Positions 55,255-64,000 of a DNA stretch of 64,000 nt are shown piece after piece. Origin of the DNA: Gammaproteobacteria bacterium (GTDB lineage Bacteria; Pseudomonadota; Gammaproteobacteria; Steroidobacterales; JABDKV01); contig JAOTXU010000001.1 in the NCBI GenBank assembly GCA_029862165.1, positions 62,001-126,000 of the forward strand, in the 5' to 3' direction. The notes beneath the pieces are model-generated. The model saw only the letters and a list, made by a program, of their open reading frames with translations, was not told where the DNA came from and ran no database searches. The stretch's first letter is position 1; every line of letters begins with the position of its first letter. The position numbers and the translations under genes were made by a program.

Positions 55255-56736
55255 ATGAAAAGATGTGCCAGCAGCTTTTTGCTTTCGCTGTCTACGGCTC
55301 TGGTCGTCGGCCACAACGGTCCGGCGGCGGCGGGCCCATGGATTGATCCAGGCGATGTCGTCCTGCGAAACGATATTCAGTTGCTGGCCGATGCAGGACT
55401 CATAAGAGCGCCCGTCACGACCTGGCCACTGTCGTGGGGCGATATTGTGCAGGATATCGCGAACAATTCTGGTATGAGTCTGGGTCCGGGCGAGAAGCAG
55501 GCGTTGTTGCGGTTGCGCAGAGCAGAACAAATCGCGACAAAGACCGAACAGATCAAATTGCGAGCGAGCGCATCGCTCTCGAGCGAACCACGGACCTTAC
55601 GCACCTTTCGGGGCACACCACGTGAATCGGCGGAAGTAAGTGTGAATGCGGCGTGGACGGGTTTGCGCTTTACTTATCGCTTGCAAGTCACCGGCGTGGC
55701 AGATCCCGAGGACGACCGATCCGCACGGGCCGATGGTTCCTACTTCGGTGTGGTACTCGGGAACTACATGTTGTCGTTTGGCCAGATGGATCGCTGGTGG
55801 GGTCCGGGCTGGGAAGGCAGCTTGATACTCTCGACCAATGCGCGGCCCATACCGGCAATCGCCTTGCGCCGAAACTTTTCCGAGCCATTTAAGACAAAGT
55901 GGTTGCGGTGGATGGGTCCGTGGACCACGAGCTTGGTATGGGGCCAACTCGAGGGTGGCCGTAGCGTGCCAAATGCCCGGTTTTTTGGCGCGAGGCTCAA
56001 TTTCCGACCCACCGTCAACCTGGAAATCGGGTTGGCACGCACGGCACAATGGTGCGGGTCCGGTCGACCCTGCGGTCTGGACACCTTTACGGATCTCTTG
56101 CTGGGACAGGACAATCTCGGCGAAAACACGGTCTTGTCCGACGAACCGGGCAACCAGCTGGCCGGGGTGGACTGGCGCTGGCGTGTGCCGGTGAGATGGC
56201 CGGTGGCCTGGTACGGGCAGGTCATTGGCGAGGATGAAGCAGGCAACCTTCCCTCGCGTATGATCGGGCAGCTCGGGGTAGAAACGTGGGCTTACAATCG
56301 ACGTTTCGCGGGCGTAATGCGTGGTCATCTGGAGTTCGCGGATACGGCGGCAGAATTCTACAAGGATCAGGTTCGATATGATTTCGCTTATAGGCACAAC
56401 ATATATCTCGACGGCTATCGTTACCGCGACCGCAGCATCGGTCATGCGATGGACAATGATGGCCGCATGATCAGTGCCGGAGTAACGCTGGACACAGATA
56501 GCGGTGATCAATGGCGCGGTTTGTTCAGAATAGTGGATTTGAATCGTGGTGGTACTGAAGTAAATCCCGTGGCTGCGTCGAGCCTGGATCTTATGAATCT
56601 CGAGCTCGGCTACACTCGTGTGTTAGTCGGTGGCGAGCTGGATATCGGCATAGGTGTCGATCGAGTGGAAGATTGGATGACGACAAAAGACGAAACGGAA
56701 TTTCGTGCACACATCACCTGGCAGAGCGACCTTTAA
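55255..56736 (+). CDS. Capsule assembly Wzi family outer-membrane protein
   Basis: 493 residues with a signal peptide ending near PAAAGPW. An N-terminal helical segment with repeats of the kind WPLSWGDIVQDIAN precedes a beta-barrel rich in alternating aromatic and charged residues (for example SFGQMDRWWGPGWEGSLILSTN). Wzi-like barrels act in surface attachment of capsule. It is followed one base later by the SLBB export protein. The 82-base gap before it (55173-55254) shows no clear element. Confidence 0.88.
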   Translation: MKRCASSFLLSLSTALVVGHNGPAAAGPWIDPGDVVLRNDIQLLADAGLIRAPVTTWPLSWGDIVQDIANNSGMSLGPGEKQALLRLRRAEQIATKTEQIKLRASASLSSEPRTLRTFRGTPRESAEVSVNAAWTGLRFTYRLQVTGVADPEDDRSARADGSYFGVVLGNYMLSFGQMDRWWGPGWEGSLILSTNARPIPAIALRRNFSEPFKTKWLRWMGPWTTSLVWGQLEGGRSVPNARFFGARLNFRPTVNLEIGLARTAQWCGSGRPCGLDTFTDLLLGQDNLGENTVLSDEPGNQLAGVDWRWRVPVRWPVAWYGQVIGEDEAGNLPSRMIGQLGVETWAYNRRFAGVMRGHLEFADTAAEFYKDQVRYDFAYRHNIYLDGYRYRDRSIGHAMDNDGRMISAGVTLDTDSGDQWRGLFRIVDLNRGGTEVNPVAASSLDLMNLELGYTRVLVGGELDIGIGVDRVEDWMTTKDETEFRAHITWQSDL

Positions 56737-56737
56737 T

Positions 56738-59464
56738 ATGTATCGATCAATACTGATTAGTTGCATTCTGTTTTTGGCGGCATTTGGCGTGCATGCACAG
56801 ACTCCGGAACAAGTGGAGATGCTTGAAGCAATGTCGCCAGAACAGCGAGAGCAAGTATTAGAGCAATTGACGGAGCAAGGCGTAAGTCGATCCGGACAGA
56901 AAGGCCCGGAATTTCCACCGCTGGTGATGGATCGCTCGTTGAGGTCATTAGCAGACGACGGCTCAATGGAGGAGGAAGAGCCGCGCATCGCGGCCGACAG
57001 CACTATCGTGGTCTCGGTCAAACTCGCGCAAAACCTCAGCGCGCGCCAGCGCGAGGAAATAAAAAAGGATTTGCCGCCACGATTGGCCGCCTTGTTGGGC
57101 TCGTCAGTTTTTGAGCTGAATCGATCAGGTGTGCTGGTAATCGATGATTACTATTCGATACCCCTATCTGGATTGTTGGCCGAGGAAGCCGCCGTCCGGA
57201 TCAAGGCCGAACCCGACTTCAGGCGGTTTGAAATCGAAGTGAGCCTGCTTCCGTTGGACCCAACCGGCGTTGCAGCTTTGCCCCGTTTTGGTTATGAGCT
57301 TTTTGCCGGTGTGCCGACCACATTTGCGCCGGCCACCGATATTCCGGTACCGACCGATTACGTTATCGGTCCCGGTGACACCGTAATCGTTCAATTATTT
57401 GGCAACCAGAATGAGCGCTACGAGTTGGCAGTTACGCGTGAGGGTAACCTGCAGATACCCGAGATCGGACCAGTGTCGGTCAAAGGTCTGACGTTTGCCG
57501 ATATGCGTGTTGAGCTGCAGACGAGAATTCAGGAGCAAATGATTGGCGTCGAGTCCAGCATCGCGCTTGGCGAGTTGCGATCGATCCGGGTCTTTGTGTT
57601 GGGTGATGCCGAGCAGCCAGGTTCGTACACCGTCAGCGGCTTATCAACGATTACTAATGCACTTTTTGTCAGTGGCGGTATCAAAGCGCAGGGTTCATTA
57701 CGACGCATACAATTAAAAAGAAACGGACGGACGATCCAGACGCTGGATCTTTATCGTCTGTTGCTAGATGGCGATACGCGGGCCGACGTCCGGTTACAGC
57801 CTGGCGACGCGATTTTTGTTCCACCAGTCGGCAAAACTACAAGCGTTGGCGGCGAAGTTTTGCGGCCCGCGACCTACGAGATACGAAATGAGAAGACCGT
57901 CAGGGAGTTGATCGAACTGGCCGGCGGCCTGTTGCCATCAGCTTTTCCCTATTCGGCACGTCTTGACCGAATCGGCGCCGATGCGCGTCGCGCGGTGCTG
58001 GATATCGATTTGAGCACGGCTTCCGGGTCCAGCGCGGCGATCAGAGACGGCGATGTGTTGTGGGTTGAGCCGGTACTCGCCGAGATAGGTGACGGCGTGG
58101 TCGTAAGCGGTCATGTACACCGTCCAGGCGGTCGGCAGTTTTCGCCAGGCATGCGCTTGTCCGAACTGATCCGCGATAGCGACGAATTACGACCGCGCGC
58201 CGATCTGCGATATGTCCTGATTCGTCGCGAGACCGGACCGTCGAGAACGGTGGAAGTCTTTTCAGCGGATCTAAGCCAGGCATGGGCACATCGGGGGAGT
58301 TCCGACGATCCTGCATTGCAATCGCGTGATCGCGTCATGGTATTTAGCATCGATCCTGATCGCGCCGATCGCGTGGCGCCGTTACTTGAGGAGCTGCGTT
58401 TGCAATCGCGCAGCGGTGAACCATCTATGGAGGTTGCTGTTGGCGGGCGTATCAATGGTGAGGGTAGCTATCCGTTGGAAGGGGGTATGCGGGTCAGTGA
58501 CCTGATTCGGGCCGGCGGTGGTCTGCAGGAGGCAGCCTATACGTTGGAGGCTGAGCTGACGCGTTATGACGTGACATTGAGTGCGTCACGGCAGACGGAG
58601 TTGATCAGTGTCGATCTGGACGCCGTTTTGGCGGGCAATCCAGCTGCAGATTTGCTCTTGCAGCCGTATGACAATCTTATCGTCAAGGAAATTCCTCAGT
58701 GGCAGGTACAGGAAAGTGTCGATATCGAAGGGGAGGTTCGTTTCCCAGGCACCTACAATTTGCAACGCGGTGAAACACTTAGTTCCGTATTGGAGCGGGC
58801 CGGTGGACTGACAGACCTTGCCTTTCCTGCTGGTAGTGTATTCGTGCGTGTCGATCTTTTGCGCAGAGAGCAAGAACAGATAGAAAATCTTGCTGCCAGG
58901 TTGGAGGCGGATATCGTCGCGTACTCGCTGCAATCACTGCAAACCGACGCTAATGCCACACAGGCATTGAGTATCGGCCAGTCCCTTTTGCAGCAATTGC
59001 GCGAAACGCGCGCAACCGGTCGCATGGTCATTGACGTCGATAAAGTGCTTGCGAACCGGGGCGACGCGGTACAGGACGTAGTGTTGCGTGACGGAGATCG
59101 CTTGCTGATTCCCAAGCAGAATCAGGAAGTCACAGTACTAGGCGAAGTGCAGTACGCTACATCACATATTTTCGAACCCGGTCTTGCACGGGACGATTAT
59201 ATTAGCCGCAGTGGTGGTTTGACGGACAAGGCAGACAAGAAGCGAATTTATGTTGTCCGGGCCAATGGCGCAGTGTTGGCCGGTGGTGAGCGTTCCCGGT
59301 GGTTCCAGCGGGCAAATTCGGCGGAGATTCGCCCCGGCGATACCATCGTTGCACCATTGGACGCTGATCGAATGAGCACCCTCGCACTGTGGACAAACGT
59401 TTCGCAAATCGTTTACCAGCTTGGGCTGGCAGCAGCCAGTGCCAACGCCATCGGCGTATTCTGA
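56738..59464 (+). CDS. Large polysaccharide export protein with multiple SLBB domains
   Basis: 908 residues from the ATG at 56738. Signal peptide ([20 protein letters not shown]) and a short Glu/Gln-rich helix precede a Poly_export domain ([22 protein letters not shown], ~residue 205). About six SLBB-type repeats then follow, recognisable by VxGxVxxPGxY patterns ([76 protein letters not shown]). The C-terminal helix ([20 protein letters not shown]) may span the outer membrane as in Wza. Classical Wza is ~380 residues, so this is the long multi-SLBB version. Confidence 0.9.
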   Translation: MYRSILISCILFLAAFGVHAQTPEQVEMLEAMSPEQREQVLEQLTEQGVSRSGQKGPEFPPLVMDRSLRSLADDGSMEEEEPRIAADSTIVVSVKLAQNLSARQREEIKKDLPPRLAALLGSSVFELNRSGVLVIDDYYSIPLSGLLAEEAAVRIKAEPDFRRFEIEVSLLPLDPTGVAALPRFGYELFAGVPTTFAPATDIPVPTDYVIGPGDTVIVQLFGNQNERYELAVTREGNLQIPEIGPVSVKGLTFADMRVELQTRIQEQMIGVESSIALGELRSIRVFVLGDAEQPGSYTVSGLSTITNALFVSGGIKAQGSLRRIQLKRNGRTIQTLDLYRLLLDGDTRADVRLQPGDAIFVPPVGKTTSVGGEVLRPATYEIRNEKTVRELIELAGGLLPSAFPYSARLDRIGADARRAVLDIDLSTASGSSAAIRDGDVLWVEPVLAEIGDGVVVSGHVHRPGGRQFSPGMRLSELIRDSDELRPRADLRYVLIRRETGPSRTVEVFSADLSQAWAHRGSSDDPALQSRDRVMVFSIDPDRADRVAPLLEELRLQSRSGEPSMEVAVGGRINGEGSYPLEGGMRVSDLIRAGGGLQEAAYTLEAELTRYDVTLSASRQTELISVDLDAVLAGNPAADLLLQPYDNLIVKEIPQWQVQESVDIEGEVRFPGTYNLQRGETLSSVLERAGGLTDLAFPAGSVFVRVDLLRREQEQIENLAARLEADIVAYSLQSLQTDANATQALSIGQSLLQQLRETRATGRMVIDVDKVLANRGDAVQDVVLRDGDRLLIPKQNQEVTVLGEVQYATSHIFEPGLARDDYISRSGGLTDKADKKRIYVVRANGAVLAGGERSRWFQRANSAEIRPGDTIVAPLDADRMSTLALWTNVSQIVYQLGLAAASANAIGVF

Positions 59465-59480
59465 TAACAAGGGATCTCAC

Positions 59481-60806
59481 ATGAACATCACCATATTCGG
59501 GACGGGATACGTCGGTCTGGTTACCGGCGCGTGTTTAGCGGAAACCGGTAACAACGTTCTATGCATCGATATCGATGCCGAAAAAATTGCCCTGCTAAAT
59601 GGTGGTCAGGTGCCCATCCACGAACCAGGATTAGCAGAGCTTGTACATCGCAATGCCGAATCCGGCCGCTTAAGTTTTAGTTCAGATGCTGCCGCCGGTG
59701 TCGATCATGGTTTGTTTCAGTTTATTGCCGTCGGCACGCCACCGGACGAGGATGGCTCAGCGGATCTGCAACACGTGCTGGCTGTTGCGCGAACGATCGG
59801 CGAGCACATGAGCGAATATCGCATCATTGTTGACAAGTCGACGGTCCCGGTAGGCACAGCAGACAAGGTCAACAGTGAAGTAACCAAGGTTTTGGCTGAG
59901 CGTGGGCGGGAAATCGATTTCGATGTGGTTTCCAATCCGGAGTTTCTCAGGGAAGGCGCCGCCATTGGCGATTTTATGAAACCGGACCGTATAGTTATTG
60001 GAACAGACAACCCGCGTACGACGGAATTGTTGCGGATGCTTTACGATCCTTTTACGCGGAACCACGATCGCCTCCTTTCTATGGATGTGCGTTCAGCAGA
60101 ACTGACCAAGTACGCCGCAAACGCAATGCTGGCAACGCGCATTAGTTTTATGAATGAGTTGGCAAATCTTGCCGAGCTGGTTGGGGCTGATATTGAAAAC
60201 GTGCGCATCGGTATTGGTTCGGACCCGCGCATTGGTTACAACTACATTTACCCTGGTTGTGGTTATGGCGGCTCGTGTTTTCCCAAAGATGTGAAAGCGC
60301 TTATACATGCGGCCAGTGACGTCGGCTATGACGCCAGCATCCTGAAGTCAGTAGAGGCAGTAAACGACCAACAGAAGACGGTGCTGCACCGAAAATTAAG
60401 CGATTACTTTGACGGCAAGTTGAAAGACAAGACTATCGCCGTATGGGGTCTTGCGTTCAAAGCCAATACCGACGACATGCGCGAGGCGACCAGCCGGGTG
60501 TTGTTGGAATCATTATGGCGTGACGGCGCAGTTGTGCAGGCCTATGACCCGGTGGCGATGGAGCAGGCCGGAAAGATTTATGGGAATCGCGCCGATTTAC
60601 GGTTTTGCGACTCGGCCGAGGAAGCTGCGGATCAGGCGGATGCACTTGTCATCGTGACGGAGTGGTCTGAGTTTCGCAGTCCTAATTTCGCCCGTCTCAA
60701 GGAATTGTTGCGTGGCAAGGTTATTGTTGACGGCAGAAATCTTTATGATCCGAATTTTGTTCGTCAACAAGGCTTTCAGTACTTGTCCATTGGACGCGCT
60801 GCCTGA
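59481..60806 (+). CDS. ugd: UDP-glucose 6-dehydrogenase
   Basis: 441 residues from the ATG at 59481, which has AAGGGA upstream and begins at the NAD-binding loop [20 protein letters not shown]; the open frame extends upstream into the SLBB gene but without support. The catalytic cysteine is in [23 protein letters not shown] and [15 protein letters not shown] are family motifs. It oxidises UDP-glucose to UDP-glucuronate. A GDP-mannose dehydrogenase is a less likely alternative. Confidence 0.93.
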   Translation: MNITIFGTGYVGLVTGACLAETGNNVLCIDIDAEKIALLNGGQVPIHEPGLAELVHRNAESGRLSFSSDAAAGVDHGLFQFIAVGTPPDEDGSADLQHVLAVARTIGEHMSEYRIIVDKSTVPVGTADKVNSEVTKVLAERGREIDFDVVSNPEFLREGAAIGDFMKPDRIVIGTDNPRTTELLRMLYDPFTRNHDRLLSMDVRSAELTKYAANAMLATRISFMNELANLAELVGADIENVRIGIGSDPRIGYNYIYPGCGYGGSCFPKDVKALIHAASDVGYDASILKSVEAVNDQQKTVLHRKLSDYFDGKLKDKTIAVWGLAFKANTDDMREATSRVLLESLWRDGAVVQAYDPVAMEQAGKIYGNRADLRFCDSAEEAADQADALVIVTEWSEFRSPNFARLKELLRGKVIVDGRNLYDPNFVRQQGFQYLSIGRAA

Positions 60807-60821
60807 GCCCGGTCTGCGCGC

Positions 60822-62294
60822 ATGAGTAAGGGAAATAGCAGACTGACTATATTGCCCGTGGTTTTGTCCGGTGGATCCGGCACGCGACTTTGGCCACTGT
60901 CACGCGAGCTTTATCCGAAGCAGCTACTGCCGCTGGTTGGCGAACATACGATGCTCCAGGAAACCATCCTGCGTCTGGAGGGTCTGGATGAGCTGGCGGC
61001 GCCACTGGTAGTCTGCAATAACGAGCATCGCTTCATGGTCGCCGAACAGTTGCGACAGATAGATGTTGAAGCAGGGGCAATTCTGCTCGAGCCTGTTGCG
61101 CGCAATACCGCACCGGCCGTCGCAATTGCTGCACTAGCGGCTGCAGATCATGTGCGTGGCGTTGACTCAATAGGTGATCCTCTATTGTTGGTATTGCCTG
61201 CCGATCACGTGATTGGCGATGTGGAAAAACTACTCGACACTATTAACACTGCCGCGGCGGTGGCCGGCGATGGGAAATTGTTGACCTTTGGCGTGCAACC
61301 AACCCGACCCGAGACAGGTTATGGCTACATACGTGCAGGTTCCCCACTTGAAGGTTTTAACAATGCGTTTGGGGTCGCAGAGTTCGTAGAAAAACCGGAT
61401 CTGCAGACTGCTAAGCAGTATCTTGCTGCGGGCGATTTCTACTGGAACAGTGGAATGTTCCTTTTTTGCGCGTCACGTTATCTTGCCGAGCTGCAACGTG
61501 TGCAACCCGATATGTTGGCGGCATGCAGGCGGGCATATGATGGGGCAAGAACGGACCTGGACTTTCTGCGTCTGGATCGTGAGGGTTTTGAGGCCAGCCC
61601 AAGCGATTCCATTGATTATGCCGTGATGGAAAAAACCGCCGACGCAGCAGTGGTACCTTTGGATGCAGGGTGGAACGATGTCGGCAACTGGTCGGCTTTG
61701 TATGATGCAAAAGAGCCTGATGAATACGGCAATGTAGTGACTGGCGATGTCAGTTGTTACGAGACACAAAATTGCTATATTTATGCCGGACATCGTTTGG
61801 TAACGACACTGGGTGTGCAGGATCACATTGTCGTTGAAACCGCGGATGCAATACTGATCGCGCCACGTGACAAGGTCCAGGAAGTGAAGAAATTAGTCGA
61901 TCAATTGCGGGGCGAACACCGCAGGGAAATTCGTCTGCACCGAGAAGTATTCGGACCATGGGGTTCGGCAGATGCGATCGGTCGTGGCGAGCGTTATCAG
62001 GTCAATCGTTTGTTAATTAAACCCGGTGGTTCTCAGTCGTTACAAATGCACCAGCGGCGGGCCGAGCATTGGGTGGTCGTGCGGGGCAAGGCAGAGATTC
62101 GCTGCGACACTGAGGTATTCGAGTTAATGGAGAACCAATCTACCTACATTCCTGTTGGAACACCGCACCGTATTCACAATCCCGGCGCCACACCACTGGA
62201 AATAATCGAAATCCAGTCCGGTAGTCATATTGACGAAAGCGATATCGTGCGACTCGAAGATACCTATGGACGTGCCGGAGAGGATCAGAAATGA
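60822..62294 (+). CDS. manC: Mannose-1-phosphate guanylyltransferase/mannose-6-phosphate isomerase
   Basis: 490 residues. N-terminal nucleotidyltransferase with VLSGGSGTRLWPLSRELYPKQ-type signature, PADHVIGD, EFVEKPDL and YWNSGMFLF. The C-terminal cupin (~380-480) has QSLQMHQRRAEHWVVVRG and VGTPHRIHNPG, the type II phosphomannose isomerase module. It supplies GDP-mannose. Four-base ATGA overlap with manB. Confidence 0.95.
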   Translation: MSKGNSRLTILPVVLSGGSGTRLWPLSRELYPKQLLPLVGEHTMLQETILRLEGLDELAAPLVVCNNEHRFMVAEQLRQIDVEAGAILLEPVARNTAPAVAIAALAAADHVRGVDSIGDPLLLVLPADHVIGDVEKLLDTINTAAAVAGDGKLLTFGVQPTRPETGYGYIRAGSPLEGFNNAFGVAEFVEKPDLQTAKQYLAAGDFYWNSGMFLFCASRYLAELQRVQPDMLAACRRAYDGARTDLDFLRLDREGFEASPSDSIDYAVMEKTADAAVVPLDAGWNDVGNWSALYDAKEPDEYGNVVTGDVSCYETQNCYIYAGHRLVTTLGVQDHIVVETADAILIAPRDKVQEVKKLVDQLRGEHRREIRLHREVFGPWGSADAIGRGERYQVNRLLIKPGGSQSLQMHQRRAEHWVVVRGKAEIRCDTEVFELMENQSTYIPVGTPHRIHNPGATPLEIIEIQSGSHIDESDIVRLEDTYGRAGEDQK

Positions 62295-63652
62295 GCGACG
62301 AGTTGACATGTTTTATGGCGTATGACGTTCGTGGTCAGATCCCCAACCAGCTCAACGAAGACATTGTCTACCGGATTGGACGAGCTTTTGTGGAATTTCT
62401 TACACCAAAGCGCGTCATCATCGGTCGCGATGTGCGTGAATCAAGTCAATTGTTTAGCCAGGCATTAACACGGGGATTGACCGACGGGGGAGCTGATGTA
62501 TACGACATTGGCCTGTGTGGCACCGAGGAAGTCTATTTCGCTACCTTTCATGAAGGCATGGATGGCGGGATCATGGTTACCGCCAGTCACAACCCGCGAG
62601 ACTATAACGGGTTGAAGTTTGTTCGTGAGGAAAGCCGGCCCATCAGTGCCGACACAGGTCTGAAAGACATACGCGCCATAGCCGAAGCTGGAAATTTCAG
62701 TACATCGTCAGGCACCGGTGTGCGGCATGATCTCAATACGGACGCGTCGTACATTGAGCATTTGTGGCGTTACGTGGACAGAAGCCGATTACCGCCGCTG
62801 CGGATAGTTGTTAATGCGGGTAACGGCGGTGCCGGTAAGATAATCGATTTGCTCGAGCCGCATTTGCCCTTTGACTTCATTAAAGTACATCATGAGGCAG
62901 ACGGCTCATTTCCGAACGGCATTCCCAATCCGTTACTGCTGGAAAATCGCAGCGCTACAAGTGAGGCAGTCGTCGATGCCGGCGCCGATCTGGGCGTGGC
63001 CTGGGATGGGGATTACGATCGTTGCTTCTTGTTCGACGAAAGGGGCCAGTTCGTTGAGGGTTATTACATAGTTGGCCTGCTTGCGGCGAGCTTTTTATCC
63101 GATCCCTCAAACCACGGCAGCGCTGTTGTCCATGATCCCCGGTTGGTATGGAATACGATCGATATCGTAGAGAAACTAGGTGGTCAACCCGTGCAGAGCA
63201 AGTCCGGCCATGCCTTTATCAAGGATAAAATGCGTGAAGTAAACGCGGTTTATGGCGGTGAAATGAGCGCTCATCACTACTTCCGCGACTTCGCCTATTG
63301 TGACAGCGGCATGATTCCTTGGCTGTTGATTTCGCAATTGATGGGAAAGGAGGGGCAGCCGTTGTCTGCAATGGTGGCCGATCGCATCGCCAGGTATCCG
63401 ACCAGTGGCGAGATCAATCGAAAGCTGGATGACCCGAAGGCGACCATCGCACGTGTACGCCGGGACTACCTGCCCCAGGCGCTAAAGGAGGATTTGACGG
63501 ACGGGATCAGCTTGGAGTTTACTGAATGGCGCTTCAATCTGAGGGCGTCGAATACCGAACCCCTGGTCAGGCTCAATGTAGAGAGTCGGGGCGATATGGC
63601 CCTGATGGAGGCCAAAACAGCCGAATTGCTGGCCTTGATGGAATCTGTCTGA
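62291..63652 (+). CDS. manB: Phosphomannomutase/phosphoglucomutase
   Basis: 453 residues. Phospho-serine loop GIMVTASHNPRDYNG, metal loop VAWDGDYDRCFLFDE, sugar-binding loop GGEMSAHHYFRD and phosphate-binding RASNTEPLVRLNVES. It converts mannose-6-P to mannose-1-P for ManC and may also use glucose phosphates, which would feed UDP-glucose for Ugd. Confidence 0.95.
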   Translation: MSDELTCFMAYDVRGQIPNQLNEDIVYRIGRAFVEFLTPKRVIIGRDVRESSQLFSQALTRGLTDGGADVYDIGLCGTEEVYFATFHEGMDGGIMVTASHNPRDYNGLKFVREESRPISADTGLKDIRAIAEAGNFSTSSGTGVRHDLNTDASYIEHLWRYVDRSRLPPLRIVVNAGNGGAGKIIDLLEPHLPFDFIKVHHEADGSFPNGIPNPLLLENRSATSEAVVDAGADLGVAWDGDYDRCFLFDERGQFVEGYYIVGLLAASFLSDPSNHGSAVVHDPRLVWNTIDIVEKLGGQPVQSKSGHAFIKDKMREVNAVYGGEMSAHHYFRDFAYCDSGMIPWLLISQLMGKEGQPLSAMVADRIARYPTSGEINRKLDDPKATIARVRRDYLPQALKEDLTDGISLEFTEWRFNLRASNTEPLVRLNVESRGDMALMEAKTAELLALMESV

Positions 63653-63727
63653 GGGGCACTGGGCGGTGGAGACCCGTGGCTCATAACGGTAGAATCGCGG
63701 CACTTTTAGGCCAAAAACGATAGCACA

Positions 63728-64000
63728 GTGAATGCCATATCTGATGCCAAGCTGAAGCGCCACGGTTCGAGTCTGTTCGAGTACTCGACGGCCGTGCGTG
63801 TGCTGTACGCAGTAACTGATTTAGCTGCGGTCACATTGGCCGCGGTGGTTAGCTACTTTCTCGTGTTTGGTTACCAAGGCGTACCCACCAGTTATCAGGT
63901 CGGCGTTTTGGTCGGTGTGTTACTGACCAACATCATTTATTCGCAGGCGGGCGCATACGATTCGTGGCGTGGTCGTAGTCTCTTCGATCAATTGCGGACT
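63728..64000 (+). CDS. Undecaprenyl-phosphate glycosylphosphotransferase (partial, runs off right edge)
   Basis: A GTG at 63728 opens a frame that stays open for 91 codons to the window end. The N-terminus has two hydrophobic helices (YAVTDLAAVTLAAVVSYFLVFG and VGVLVGVLLTNIIYS) and YDSWRGRSLFDQLRT, as at the start of WcaJ/WbaP-type initiating transferases. The catalytic C-terminal half lies outside. It would load the first sugar phosphate on undecaprenyl phosphate and start the repeat unit of this locus. Confidence 0.8.
   Translation, partial: MNAISDAKLKRHGSSLFEYSTAVRVLYAVTDLAAVTLAAVVSYFLVFGYQGVPTSYQVGVLVGVLLTNIIYSQAGAYDSWRGRSLFDQLRT

Noticed and set aside
55597-56511. 304-codon minus-strand ORF opposite the Wzi-like gene
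   Set aside because: Shadow frame; the plus-strand gene has a signal peptide and family features.

Overview
The window looks like chromosomal DNA of a moderately GC-rich gammaproteobacterium. Three blocks of gene order support this. The order asd-fimV-truA-accD-folC-SPOR-cvpA-purF is the Pseudomonas arrangement, here without trpF. The order tig-clpP-clpX-lon-(tRNAs)-ppiD is standard for the class. mltD lies back to back with a yafS-like methyltransferase, rnhA and dnaQ. EF-P with EpmA, FimV, LpxH, MiaE, NhaB and a FimX-like protein also fit. The genus cannot be fixed from the sequence; a marine Chromatiales/Woeseia-like lineage is only a guess. No rRNA, CRISPR array, prophage or transposase gene is visible.

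Layout. 1-1343: a FimX-like c-di-GMP-type protein cut by the left edge. 1634-3632: efp-epmA-fRMsr. 3616-5488 (minus): Sco, PCuAC copper chaperone and Psd, coupled by ATGA overlaps. 5524-17874: prmB, aroC, asd, fimV, truA, accD, folC, a SPOR protein, cvpA and purF. 17881-26064: an unusual signalling island, all on the plus strand. It comprises a glycerate-kinase/HPt fusion, a REC-Ser/Thr-kinase, an OmpR-type regulator, a coiled-coil protein, a single-pass OmpA-like protein with a large cytoplasmic part, a Rab/Ras-like small GTPase and a hybrid histidine kinase. It runs on without gaps into miaE and a methyltransferase (to 27358). 27377-33156: a secreted DUF255 protein, a cyclase-homology protein, Ggt, LpxH and a periplasmic cyclophilin. 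33237-37030: gltX, cysS and folD, with a striking inverted repeat holding both convergent stop codons. 37173-37936: five tRNA genes, of which tRNA-Lys(CTT) is split by a 216-nt group I intron. 37987-43910: tig, clpP, clpX and lon (lon with a heat-shock-type promoter). 43995-46906: a methyltransferase, tRNA-Val, tRNA-Asp and ppiD. 46915-50598 (minus): mltD, fabI and a dicarboxylate symporter. 50678-54136: yafS-like, rnhA, dnaQ, nhaB. 54165 to the right edge: a capsule/exopolysaccharide locus (UDP-sugar 4-epimerase, Wzi-like, multi-SLBB exporter, Ugd, ManC, ManB and the start of a polyprenyl glycosylphosphotransferase), which continues beyond the window.

The two most notable items are the group I intron in the anticodon loop of tRNA-Lys(CTT) and the signalling island. 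The island holds every part of a His-Asp phosphorelay (hybrid kinase, HPt, two receivers), together with a Ser/Thr kinase, a small GTPase and an envelope-spanning OmpA-like protein. Two neighbouring proteins in it share an N-terminal DKI-x-x-(I/L)LFG motif. I know of no characterised pathway with this composition. Its joint function is inference from gene order and domains.
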